Source: an uncultured Bacteroidales bacterium (GTDB lineage Bacteria; Bacteroidota; Bacteroidia; Bacteroidales; Paludibacteraceae). From it: a DNA stretch of 58,663 nucleotides. The notes beneath the pieces were generated by a model, which was given only the letters and a program-made list of their open reading frames with translations, searched no databases and was not told the DNA's origin. A program made the translations under genes and the position numbers. This document shows positions 51,046-58,276 of the stretch, in pieces (within the stretch, counting starts at the first letter, position 1; every line of letters begins with the position of its first letter). The stretch spans positions 1 through 58,663 of the forward strand of contig CACXPH010000023.1 in NCBI GenBank assembly GCA_902769535.1, given 5' to 3'.

Positions 51046-53203
51046 TGCCCGCTTGAGGCATGAAATAGGCGATGTCGCTGTCGGACCATGCGTCGTGATA
51101 CACATAGCCGTTACTCTCGTATAGGGTGTTGAATAGATTATTAATCTGGCATTTGAGAGTGATGTCCGGGCATCTCTTGTATTTCTGCAAAGGCAACTGG
51201 TAATGCAGGTTCAGGTTGGTTACGGTATAGGCCTTCAGCATTGCGTTGGGGTCTTCGTTGTTAGCCAAAAACTGCTTGCTGATGACCGTAGTCTGCACTT
51301 CGGCAAGGAATCCCGCTACATGGAATGAGAAGATGTTCCCCGCTATCCAGTCCGGCGAGAAAGAGATAGTACGCCATGTGTTTCCGTCCAACCACTTGTT
51401 GCGGCTCCAGGTCAGCGTACCGCTCCAACTGAACCATTTGGTCCAATCGACACCGAACTGCAACTCCGCTCCGGTCCGGTACGATTTATCCACGTTCTTG
51501 GTCAGGAAAATAGCAATACTGTTGATCTCGCCCGTGAGTACCAACTGGTCTTTGTAATCCATGAAATAGAGGTTCAGACCGATGTGCCAAGGAATAGCAT
51601 AGCCGCTCTTGGTGACCCCTGCTGAAGTGTAGTTATATCCTAACTCGTAGTCGAATAGCTTCTCCGGTTTCGGCTCGGCCTCACCCTTCTGATGGTTGAT
51701 GAAATTGGAGCGGGCGGGCTCACGGTTGGCTAACGAGAAAGTGGCGGACAGACGGTGACCGCCGTTGTCGTAGGTCAGACCCGCTTTGGGGTTGAAAAAA
51801 TGCCAGGTGTGTTGCTCTTCGATGCTCACACGGTTGTCCGGAGTCGTACTGTTGTCATTGTCCCCGTATATGTGGTGGTGAACCAACCGGTATTGCAAAT
51901 CACCGTACAGACTCAGCTTCTCTCCTCCGCGATGAAGCACTCTCCAGTTGGCCTTGGCATATATGTTGCCGTCCAGCTTGTCCCCGAAACCGCGGTAGTA
52001 TTCGGTGAAGTTACTGCCGTATTTCTGGTCTATGTTGCCATACGAGATGCCGTTGTAGTTATTGAGCGCGATACCCGCCTGAACATCTACTTTCTCGTGG
52101 ATATATTTCGTACTGAGTATCCCGCCGTAGAAATGGTTTCTCAAACCCTTCTGGGCGATGCCGAGCAGGTTCCAGGTGTCGAAGGTCTCCCAGTAACCCG
52201 TTCCGAAGGTATAATGACCTGTCGCATTGAGGCTCCAATGCATATTGAACCGGTGTGCCACGTTCAGATGAACATGGTGTTGCTGGTAGTTGTCGGTCTC
52301 GTTGCGGTAGTACTGGGTGTTGCCGTTTGCGTCGGTAAAAGCACCCGCGGTGTTTTGCCTTCTGTTCACCTCTATATCCTCGCGCGTCAGACCGTTCCAT
52401 GCTAAATATGTCTTCTCCTTGCCGCCGAAAGAGAGCAGATTAACAGCGGTTTGGCTGTTTTGCCATCCTAACTGGGCTTGGTAACTGAATAAATCCGAGA
52501 ATGCGCGTTCAATATATCCGTCGGAGTTCACTTTGCTGAACCTGCCGCCCAAATGCCATGCGCCTTTTGCACTGTTTTTATCTCCCCAGTAGGCGTCTAT
52601 TTTTGCCATCTCGCGGAAGGTGTTGTACATACCGCCGTTGAAACTCAACTCACCTTTTACCGGCCCCTTTGTACTTGGTACATTGTCCCTTTGTACATCA
52701 ATGGTGCTAATATTGATGCTTGCGCCGAAACTGCTGCCGCCATTAGCGCTGGTACCGACTCCCCGCTGCACATCGAGTTTAGTGATGGACGAACTGATAT
52801 CCGTCATGTTCACCCAGAAAACCGTCTGGCTCTCTGCATCATTGAGAGGCACCTCGTTGATGGTCATGTTGATACGCGTGTGATCACTACCGCGCACGCG
52901 GAAATAGGTGTAACCCACACCCAGACCGTCATCGCTTGTCGTCACCAGAGAAGGTGTCTTGCTCAGCAGCACAGGCAAGTTCTGACCCGTGTTGTCACGG
53001 TTCAATTCCTCGTACCGGATCTCCTGACGGCTTACGGTCGCTTGCTTCACCGGAGCACTTACGACTACCTCTTGAATCTGAAAATCACTCGTGGACAGAG
53101 TGTCCACTTTCTCCTGCGCACTCGTTTGCGCAGACATCATGAGCGCACTCGCGCTACATAGCATCAACCATGCATGGTTGATTAAGAATGCCTTTTTTTT
53201 CAT
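51011..53203 (-). CDS. TonB-dependent outer-membrane receptor
   Basis: 730 aa from the ATG at 53203; in-frame ATGs at 53218 and 53236 are also possible. Signal peptide MKKKAFLINHAWLMLCSASALMMSAQTSAQ. The TonB box and plug start at IQEVVVSAPVKQATVSRQEIRYEEL; the plug has GVGYTYFRVRGSDHTRINMTINEVPLNDAESQTVFWVNM, then VQRGVGTSANGGSSFGASINI. The barrel ends in an aromatic residue (GFVVQW), the usual assembly signal. There is no carboxypeptidase-like N-domain, so it is not a SusC type. The substrate is probably iron-siderophore or a small nutrient. Confidence 0.92.
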   Translation of the reverse strand: MKKKAFLINHAWLMLCSASALMMSAQTSAQEKVDTLSTSDFQIQEVVVSAPVKQATVSRQEIRYEELNRDNTGQNLPVLLSKTPSLVTTSDDGLGVGYTYFRVRGSDHTRINMTINEVPLNDAESQTVFWVNMTDISSSITKLDVQRGVGTSANGGSSFGASINISTIDVQRDNVPSTKGPVKGELSFNGGMYNTFREMAKIDAYWGDKNSAKGAWHLGGRFSKVNSDGYIERAFSDLFSYQAQLGWQNSQTAVNLLSFGGKEKTYLAWNGLTREDIEVNRRQNTAGAFTDANGNTQYYRNETDNYQQHHVHLNVAHRFNMHWSLNATGHYTFGTGYWETFDTWNLLGIAQKGLRNHFYGGILSTKYIHEKVDVQAGIALNNYNGISYGNIDQKYGSNFTEYYRGFGDKLDGNIYAKANWRVLHRGGEKLSLYGDLQYRLVHHHIYGDNDNSTTPDNRVSIEEQHTWHFFNPKAGLTYDNGGHRLSATFSLANREPARSNFINHQKGEAEPKPEKLFDYELGYNYTSAGVTKSGYAIPWHIGLNLYFMDYKDQLVLTGEINSIAIFLTKNVDKSYRTGAELQFGVDWTKWFSWSGTLTWSRNKWLDGNTWRTISFSPDWIAGNIFSFHVAGFLAEVQTTVISKQFLANNEDPNAMLKAYTVTNLNLHYQLPLQKYKRCPDITLKCQINNLFNTLYESNGYVYHDAWSDSDIAYFMPQAGINVHAGFVVQW

Positions 53204-53294
53204 TTTCTTTAACAGCATTACCTGTTCAAGTTCCATGGGTCTTATCTCAGCCTCTCGGCACCCCAAATGAAGATAACAGAATGTAATTCGCCTG

Positions 53295-53326
53295 CAAAGA
53301 TACTGCTTTTTTTCGAATTGTGCAAA
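53295..53326 (-). promoter_or_regulatory. Promoter of the TonB receptor gene
   Basis: Minus strand TTTG (53326-53323), 20 nt, TATCTTTG (53302-53295). This leaves a leader of about 90 nt to the chosen start. Confidence 0.78.
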
Positions 53327-53340
53327 TAATATTTGCTTTT

Positions 53341-53588
53341 TTTGTTTCGTGCTCGTAACTTTAGTTGCGAGTTTTGGAGTGTTTTCTATGTCAATTACGC
53401 CGGATGTCATCCGGCATGTGGTTTCTTGTTTGGTTGTTTAGGTGTTTTCCCTCCCCATTATCCCTCTCTTTGGCAAGTACCTCCGGTGGTGTTTCATGGT
53501 TTTGTTGTTTAGGGGGGGTGTGCCCCCTGCCGCGCGCGCCGCCGCCGTGTGCCTTTGTTCTGTGCTCGTAACTTTAGTTGCGAGATTT
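53341..53588. repeat. Noncoding stretch bounded by a direct repeat
   Basis: TTTGTT, two variable bases, then GTGCTCGTAACTTTAGTTGCGAG occur at 53341 and again at 53554, 213 nt apart. Each copy folds as a hairpin (CTCGTAACT/AGTTGCGAG). Between them lie a GCCGGAT-GTC-ATCCGGC palindrome (53399-53415) and a G/T-rich then GC-rich segment (CCGCGCGCGCCGCC). An ORF runs through it but has no recognisable protein. It could be a tandem duplication or a small mobile element. Confidence 0.65.
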
Positions 53589-53600
53589 TCGCGATTTTTC

Positions 53601-53631
53601 TTGCATATGTCGGAAAAAAGTTGTAATTTTG
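53601..53631 (+). promoter_or_regulatory. Promoter of the MntA/HepT pair
   Basis: TTG (53601-53603), 20 nt, TAATTTTG (53624-53631), with TTGCATATG at the -33 element. The mntA ATG is 26 nt downstream. Confidence 0.83.
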
Positions 53632-53657
53632 CAGCGCAAAATCAAATCAACACAGTT

Positions 53658-53963
53658 ATGCCAAGCGCAGACATTCAAAAAATGATACCGCAGATACAAG
53701 CGTATTTTGCGACTCAACCGGTCAAACGAGCTTACTTGTTTGGCTCGTGCTCGCGTGGCGAGGAAAAGGCGAATAGTGATGTAGATATACTCGTTCAACT
53801 GGATTATTCGCAACCTATCGGTCTTCGCTATTTTGGCATGATATGTGATCTGGAGAAACAATTAGGTAGAAAGGTTGATTTGGTCGAGGAGAAAGGCTTG
53901 GCGTCTTATGCCCGCCCGTATGTAGATAACGATAAAATTAAAATCTATGAGAGAGCCCATTAG
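53658..53963 (+). CDS. mntA: MntA-type nucleotidyltransferase antitoxin
   Basis: 101 aa from the ATG at 53658. The minimal nucleotidyltransferase motif GSx10DxD is exact: G29, S30, D41, D43 (FGSCSRGEEKANSDVDILV). In studied pairs MntA blocks the HEPN toxin by adding AMP units to a Tyr near its RNase motif. The longer upstream frame passes through the repeat region and is not used. It overlaps hepT by 17 nt, the usual arrangement. Confidence 0.9.
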   Translation: MPSADIQKMIPQIQAYFATQPVKRAYLFGSCSRGEEKANSDVDILVQLDYSQPIGLRYFGMICDLEKQLGRKVDLVEEKGLASYARPYVDNDKIKIYERAH

Positions 53964-54300
53964 AGATAAAGGACGTCTTGAACATATCTTGGAGCATATT
54001 GATAAGGCTCAACAATTTGCACAAGGTAGAACTTTAGAGGATCTGGAAAAAGATGCTATGTTCCGTTATGCAGTCGTTAAATGTCTGGAGATAGTGGGCG
54101 AAGCGGCATACATGCTAACTCTCGATTTTAAAGATCGTCATCCTCAGACCCCGTGGCAAATTATCATTAAGATGCGCCACGTAATGGTACATGGCTATTA
54201 TTCGATACAAATGCCGATTGTGTGGGATATTATTCAAAATGATTTCCCTCCTCTCCGTACTCAAATCGTACAATACATCTCTGAACTGGAGAACCAATAA
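53947..54300 (+). CDS. hepT: HepT-type HEPN RNase toxin
   Basis: 117 aa, all helical. The motif RX4HXY is exact: R77, H82, Y84 (RHVMVHGYY), the RNase active site plus the Tyr that the partner would modify. The helix EKDAMFRYAVVKCLEIVGEAAY is typical of the DUF86/HepT family. It overlaps mntA. Such pairs occur in defence islands, and the restriction-modification-like genes follow 330 nt downstream. Confidence 0.9.
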   Translation: MREPIRDKGRLEHILEHIDKAQQFAQGRTLEDLEKDAMFRYAVVKCLEIVGEAAYMLTLDFKDRHPQTPWQIIIKMRHVMVHGYYSIQMPIVWDIIQNDFPPLRTQIVQYISELENQ

Positions 54301-54416
54301 CCCTCCGCGAGTTAAAAGCGGTCGTCGCTTACCGACGTAAAACAGTAAGGACACGCGCAAAGCGTTGCGCGATAACATATTAAATAAATAGCATTACTAT
54401 TTTTCGCGTTCAAAAG

Positions 54417-54593
54417 AAAAAAGCCTAGGAAACTGATTTCTTTACGAAACGGATAATGCTTCACGGAAGTCCTATTATTGGAACTTTCAACCCACATCAT
54501 TTAGTCACACTTTGGGTGTGGCCTCTAGGGTGTGGGGCGGAGGTTTTTCCTAGGCTCCTCCGTGAACGCGAATAGAGGTCCACGCCTTTTTTA
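54417..54593 (+). ncRNA. Candidate structured noncoding RNA upstream of the methyltransferase
   Basis: No credible ORF lies here. Stem 1 pairs AGCCTAGGAAA (54422-54432) with TTTCCTAGGCT (54546-54556). Stem 2 pairs TTCACGGA (54460-54467) with TCCGTGAA (54559-54566) and crosses stem 1, giving a pseudoknot. Inside, CCCACA (54491-54496) pairs with TGTGGG (54531-54536) around a CACAC/GTGTG hairpin. A T-run (54587-54592) after CCACGCC may be the 3' end. The strand is assumed from the neighbouring genes. I do not recognise the class. Confidence 0.5.
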
Positions 54594-54607
54594 TGTCCGT
54601 CGATGAA

Positions 54608-54630
54608 GGATAGTATGCGCAATACTATCC
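54608..54630. promoter_or_regulatory. Inverted repeat at the methyltransferase start
   Basis: GGATAGTAT, loop GCGCA, ATACTATCC; it ends 4 nt before the ATG. It could be an operator for a controller protein or the methyltransferase itself, or an RNA hairpin over the start. Confidence 0.6.
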
Positions 54631-54634
54631 CTTG

Positions 54635-55777
54635 ATGGCAAAGAATAGCAATCTCGGGCAGGCGAAAGCTGCCAAAAATGATGAGTTCTACACCCAGTAC
54701 GCAGACATTCAAAAAGAAGTGAATGCCTATATAGAATATAACCCCGACGTCTTTCGGGGCAAAACGATTTTGCTGCCTTGCGATGATCCCGAATGGAGCA
54801 ATTTTACCAAGTTCTTTGCGCAAAACTTTGAGTTCTTCGGACTGAAGAAACTCATTTCTACATCTTACGCCATCGAAAGCAAGAAATATAAGACCGACTG
54901 GCAGCCAACACTCTTTGAGACCGAAAATCCCCTTTATAATGTAGATAAGAGCCGCATAAAAGGCAAAATCTTTACGCTTGATCATGATACAAACGCGAAT
55001 GGGCGCATAGATATTGATGATTTGCAGTGGAATTATTTGGAGGGTGATGGTGATTTCCGTTCTGCGGAAGTAACTGCCCTGCGTGACGAGGCAGACATTA
55101 TTATCACAAATCCGCCCTTCTCGTTGTTCCGTGAATTCCTGGCATGGATAGTAGAAGGAAGGAAGCAATGCCTTATAATAGGGAATATGAATGCCATTAC
55201 TTACAAAGAAGTATTCCCATTAATCAAAGATAATAAATTATGGTTAGGTACTACGGATGTTCGTTGGTTCTACCAAGAAAGCACAAATAGCCCACTTTAT
55301 GAAGCAGCGCATTCTCGTTGGTTTACAAATATAGACCACGGAGCACGTCACAAACCACTACAACTCATGAGCATGTCTGACAATTTAAAATTTAATAAAA
55401 AGTTAAAGGGATATACTGAGTATCAGCGTTATGATAATTACGATGCAATAGAAGTGCCTTTTACCGAAGTTATTCCTGGCGATTACGAGGGAATAATGGG
55501 AGTCCCTATTTCATTTATGGACAAATATTGTCCTGAACAATTTGAAATATTAGGTTCTACTCAAAGAGGTTGCCATGATTTAGTTCCTGACATAAAGAAA
55601 TATGATGAATATTGGGAATGTAAACCAAATGGAGAAAGGACAGGTTCATCTGGTGGGAAGACAAACGAGAATGGTAATCTATTAAAAAACGATGGTGTTC
55701 ATAACTATTTTGAAAATGTAGAGGGAAGACAAATTCAATCCACTTATGGTAGAATATTTATCCGCAAAAAACAATAA
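54635..55777 (+). CDS. EcoRI-family adenine-specific DNA methyltransferase
   Basis: 380 aa from the ATG at 54635. N-terminal KNDEFYTQYADIQKEV and CDDPEWSNFTKFFAQNFEFFGLKKLIST match M.EcoRI-like enzymes; the catalytic motif IV NPPF is at about 158-161 (DIIITNPPFSLFREFL). The C-terminal part (RGCHDLVPDIKKYDEYWECKPNGERTGSSGGKTNENG) is probably for DNA recognition. It methylates adenine in an unknown site. From about 55.2 kb the DNA is more AT-rich than the chromosome around it, a sign of transfer. It is 3 nt before the DUF262-HNH gene. Confidence 0.88.
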   Translation: MAKNSNLGQAKAAKNDEFYTQYADIQKEVNAYIEYNPDVFRGKTILLPCDDPEWSNFTKFFAQNFEFFGLKKLISTSYAIESKKYKTDWQPTLFETENPLYNVDKSRIKGKIFTLDHDTNANGRIDIDDLQWNYLEGDGDFRSAEVTALRDEADIIITNPPFSLFREFLAWIVEGRKQCLIIGNMNAITYKEVFPLIKDNKLWLGTTDVRWFYQESTNSPLYEAAHSRWFTNIDHGARHKPLQLMSMSDNLKFNKKLKGYTEYQRYDNYDAIEVPFTEVIPGDYEGIMGVPISFMDKYCPEQFEILGSTQRGCHDLVPDIKKYDEYWECKPNGERTGSSGGKTNENGNLLKNDGVHNYFENVEGRQIQSTYGRIFIRKKQ

Positions 55778-55780
55778 GCC

Positions 55781-56944
55781 ATGAAAGCAATACGAAAGAT
55801 TTACACCGTTGAGGAAATCTGCAAAGGATTTACCTATAACGAAGCCGAAGGCAAAGGCCTGTTCGGTTTGTCCGGACGCCTGACTATTCAGCCGGAATAT
55901 CAGCGCAACTATTTATATGCCGAGCAGAACGGCGCACGTGAGATAGCTGTGATTGAGTCCGTGCTAAAGGGATACCCGATAGGCTTGTTGTATTTCAATA
56001 AGGTGGATGATGCGCATCTGGAAGTATTGGACGGACAACAACGTATTACTTCACTCGGTCGCTTCCTTACGCGAAAGTTTGCCGTAGTGATAAACGGCAT
56101 GGAGCAGTATTTCGACTATATGGCGGAAGACCTCAAAAAGAAGATCTTGGAGACCGAACTATTGGTGTATGAGTGTGAGGGAACAGAAAGCGAAATCAAA
56201 GAATGGTTCAAGACTATCAATATCGTCGGTCTTCCTCTGGAAGAACAAGAGATTTTGAATGCCGTTTATTGTGGATCGTTCGTCAATAAAGCCAAAGAGG
56301 TGTTCTCTAATTCCCAGAACGCGAACGTAAATAAATGGGCTGCCTTCTTACGCGGAAACGTAAAGCGTCAAGCCTATTTGCATACCGCGCTGGAATGGGT
56401 AAGCAAAGGCAATGTAAGCGGATATATGTCGCTTCATCGTTATGACGATAATATCCGCGAAATGCAAACCTATTTCGATAGCGTCATCGACTGGGCAAGC
56501 TGTGTGTTCCAAAACATCGAAAAGGAGATGTGCGGCCTGCCATGGGGTGAACTCTATGAGAAATACCATAAACAGCCTTACGACCCGGCACAAGTAGCCA
56601 CCAAACAGCGCGAACTATACGAAGATTATTACGTCAAGAACAAACGCGGCATTTACGAATATATCCTCGGTGGTTGCAAGGATTCCAAACTTCTCGAGGT
56701 GCGTTGTTTTGACGAGCCGACAAAGAAAAGCGTCTATGCCCGTCAAACCGCTGCAGCAGAAAAGAAAGGCATTTCCAACTGTCCGCATTGTGTGTTGGAG
56801 AACGGAGCGAACAAATCAAAAATCTGGAAACTCTCGGAAATGGACGCCGACCATGTAACGGCTTGGTCCAAAGGCGGAGCCACCGACATCTCCAACTGTC
56901 AAATGCTCTGTCAGACCCACAATAGAGCAAAGGGGAATAAGTAG
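55781..56944 (+). CDS. DUF262 protein with C-terminal HNH nuclease
   Basis: 387 aa. The DUF262 (ParB/GmrS-like) domain has QPEYQR (37-42) and DGQQR (84-88), which bind and hydrolyse nucleotide in related proteins. The C-terminal HNH zinc nuclease has CPHC (334-337), DADH (355-358) and CQTHNRAKGNK (from 377). Together with the upstream adenine methyltransferase this looks like a two-gene restriction-modification-type defence unit, with this protein as the nuclease. No classical EcoRI-like endonuclease is present. A terminator follows. Confidence 0.85.
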   Translation: MKAIRKIYTVEEICKGFTYNEAEGKGLFGLSGRLTIQPEYQRNYLYAEQNGAREIAVIESVLKGYPIGLLYFNKVDDAHLEVLDGQQRITSLGRFLTRKFAVVINGMEQYFDYMAEDLKKKILETELLVYECEGTESEIKEWFKTINIVGLPLEEQEILNAVYCGSFVNKAKEVFSNSQNANVNKWAAFLRGNVKRQAYLHTALEWVSKGNVSGYMSLHRYDDNIREMQTYFDSVIDWASCVFQNIEKEMCGLPWGELYEKYHKQPYDPAQVATKQRELYEDYYVKNKRGIYEYILGGCKDSKLLEVRCFDEPTKKSVYARQTAAAEKKGISNCPHCVLENGANKSKIWKLSEMDADHVTAWSKGGATDISNCQMLCQTHNRAKGNK

Positions 56945-56981
56945 TTCTCCCCCCCCCAAAAAAAATAATTATTTTATAATT

Positions 56982-57014
56982 ATCGCAGACATCTTTGATG
57001 CCTGCGATTTTTTT
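56982..57014 (+). terminator. Terminator after the DUF262-HNH gene
   Basis: Stem ATCGCAG-A-CATC/GATG-C-CTGCGAT, then a T-run. A C-run and an A-run lie 25-35 nt before it. Confidence 0.9.
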
Positions 57015-57020
57015 ATGCTC

Positions 57021-57075
57021 TTTCGCGATCAATAGATTCTTCGTACCTTTGTGGATTTTTTCAAATTCACAAAGC
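57021..57075 (+). promoter_or_regulatory. Promoter and inverted repeat before a small gene
   Basis: TTTCG, about 20 nt, TACCTTTG (57044-57051). An inverted repeat CTTTGTG/CACAAAG (57047-57053 and 57068-57074) overlaps the -7 element and ends 2 nt before the ATG, so it could be an operator. Confidence 0.6.
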
Positions 57076-57076
57076 C

Positions 57077-57355
57077 ATGAGCAAATACACACAACAGACT
57101 TATGACGTCACACAGGACGCCGTTAACTACATTCTCACACAAATGGATAACTTCTATCTTGCTCACCCGATGCCCGAAAAAGAGGGAGATCCGGAAGATA
57201 GCGTTGCCATCTATTTTAACGTGCTATTTAAAGGTGTCATTAAAGGATGGAAAGATCTCGAATGCGCAAGACATCCGTACGACTACAACCGCAAAATGGC
57301 AGAGCATACAGACAAAAGTCCGGCCACTTTGCGCAGTTTTTATAACAAAAAATAA
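57077..57355 (+). CDS. Small hypothetical protein
   Basis: 92 aa, soluble, no signal peptide. It reads MSKYTQQTYDVTQDAVNYI, then MEEKEGDPEDS-like acidic residues (MPEKEGDPEDSVAIYFN), and ends SPATLRSFYNKK. I do not recognise it. It has its own promoter, with an inverted repeat over the -7 element, and lies between the defence genes and phage-like genes. Confidence 0.6.
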   Translation: MSKYTQQTYDVTQDAVNYILTQMDNFYLAHPMPEKEGDPEDSVAIYFNVLFKGVIKGWKDLECARHPYDYNRKMAEHTDKSPATLRSFYNKK

Positions 57356-57368
57356 CTATTTTGCACGC

Positions 57369-57383
57369 TCGCTAAAATTTAGC
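57369..57383. repeat. Short palindrome CGCTAAA-A-TTTAGCG
   Basis: A perfect 15-nt palindrome 14 nt after the preceding stop, with no T-run. Weak terminator or binding site; the rest of the 57356-57457 gap shows nothing clear. Confidence 0.4.
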
Positions 57384-57457
57384 GGGGTTTGCCATTATGA
57401 ATTACGACCTTTGCACCGCATTTCGGAGACTAACCATCCCTCCGAACTGGCAGTGTT

Positions 57458-58123
57458 ATGCAACAATTATTATCACGCGTCTGGTTTCTTAACCAAGGCT
57501 GCAAACAAGTACCGCTTGAGTACACCAAAAACATCGTCCGCTGGGCACACCCGGACGGCTATTTTCTCAATGCGCATGGACAGAAAATCGCGCACGATTT
57601 CAGTCCCGCAAGAAAAAATCACGAGAAAAACAACAATTTTAAAATGGGAAAGGGGTATCCTTCTGACCGCCAAACAGGCAGTAAAAACTGCCATCTCCTC
57701 ATGGCGCTCGCTTTCTATGGCCCGCGACCCACGTTTGAAAACACATCCTTGCCCCTTCAGGGGAAAGGTCTGGAAAGGGGCTCTTACGTCGGCATTTGTC
57801 ATCATCTCATCCCTGATCCGCTGGATTACAAACCCGCCAACCTCCTCTGTTGGCTCACGCGTGCCGAGCACTCCGAAGCGGATAGGCGTCAGCGTGCCCT
57901 CAAAAAAGTCGTACCGGACGGTAATCTCCGTCTCTTTACCTACGAGCGTCTACGTGAGCTCCAAGACCCGCGAACCATGTCCCGTGAGCAGTTCGAGACC
58001 GAACTTGCGACCCTCGCTGACCAGCACTTCACCCGCGACACCTTCGCCACCAACCCGCCTCCCGGCCTCACACCCTTCGATGCCCGCATGGAGTATGAGA
58101 TGACCCACCACATGGAAATCTAA
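57458..58123 (+). CDS. HNH-like, probably phage-derived protein
   Basis: 221 aa. CHLLMALAFYGPRP is followed by YVGICHHLIPDPLDYKPANLLCWLTRAEHSEADRRQRALKKVVPDGNLRLFTYERLRELQDP, a pattern close to HNH homing nucleases of phages (HH, N and H spaced as in HNH, with an NLxWLTxxEH end). A GC-rich palindromic repeat (57747-57780) interrupts the region between, giving TSLPLQGKGLERG. The start is uncertain. I infer a phage or mobile-element origin. Confidence 0.55.
   Translation: MQQLLSRVWFLNQGCKQVPLEYTKNIVRWAHPDGYFLNAHGQKIAHDFSPARKNHEKNNNFKMGKGYPSDRQTGSKNCHLLMALAFYGPRPTFENTSLPLQGKGLERGSYVGICHHLIPDPLDYKPANLLCWLTRAEHSEADRRQRALKKVVPDGNLRLFTYERLRELQDPRTMSREQFETELATLADQHFTRDTFATNPPPGLTPFDARMEYEMTHHMEI
57747..57780. 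repeat. GC-rich palindromic element inside the HNH-like gene
   Basis: CCTTGCCCC, TTCA, GGGGAAAGG, then TCTGGAAAGGGG. Related in form and in encoded residues (LPLQGKG against LPSLQGGDG) to the element at 50611-50643. Confidence 0.7.
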
Positions 58124-58155
58124 CTTGTGTCTTTTTCTTTTTTACCCAATCCCAG

Positions 58156-58220
58156 TTATGGCTTGTGTCTTTTTCCTGCCAGCTTGTTCCTTTTTTAAGC
58201 AAAAAAAGACACAACCATAA
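58156..58220. other. Long stem-loop with direct repeat nearby
   Basis: TTATGGCTTGTGTCTTTTT (58156-58174) pairs with AAAAAAGACACAACCATAA (58202-58220) with one bulge. The segment CTTGTGTCTTTTTC also occurs once more at about 58133. It could terminate the HNH-like gene or be a miniature element end. Confidence 0.6.
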
Positions 58221-58241
58221 AAAAGATTCTTTGTTAATTAC

Positions 58242-58258
58242 GTCGGATAGTATCCGAC
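58242..58258. promoter_or_regulatory. Palindrome before the last gene
   Basis: GTCGGAT-AGT-ATCCGAC, preceded by AATTAC. The same plan (AATTAC then GCCGGAT-GTC-ATCCGGC) is at 53399-53415. It lies 18 nt before the next ATG. Confidence 0.5.
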
Positions 58259-58276
58259 ACCAAAAATTTTATCATT

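Noticed and set aside
53442-53657. Upstream extension of mntA
   Set aside because: It would translate through the direct repeat, the GC-rich segment and the promoter. The NTase fold begins at the ATG at 53658.
54417-54593. Retron msr-msd or riboswitch of a known class
   Set aside because: No reverse transcriptase gene is near and I could not match conserved cores of known riboswitches; kept only as an unclassified structured RNA.
57102-58103. 333-codon plus-strand frame overlapping the two small genes near the end
   Set aside because: Low-complexity Ser/Thr/Pro/Arg composition; the other frame holds the HNH-like pattern and a promoter-linked ORF.
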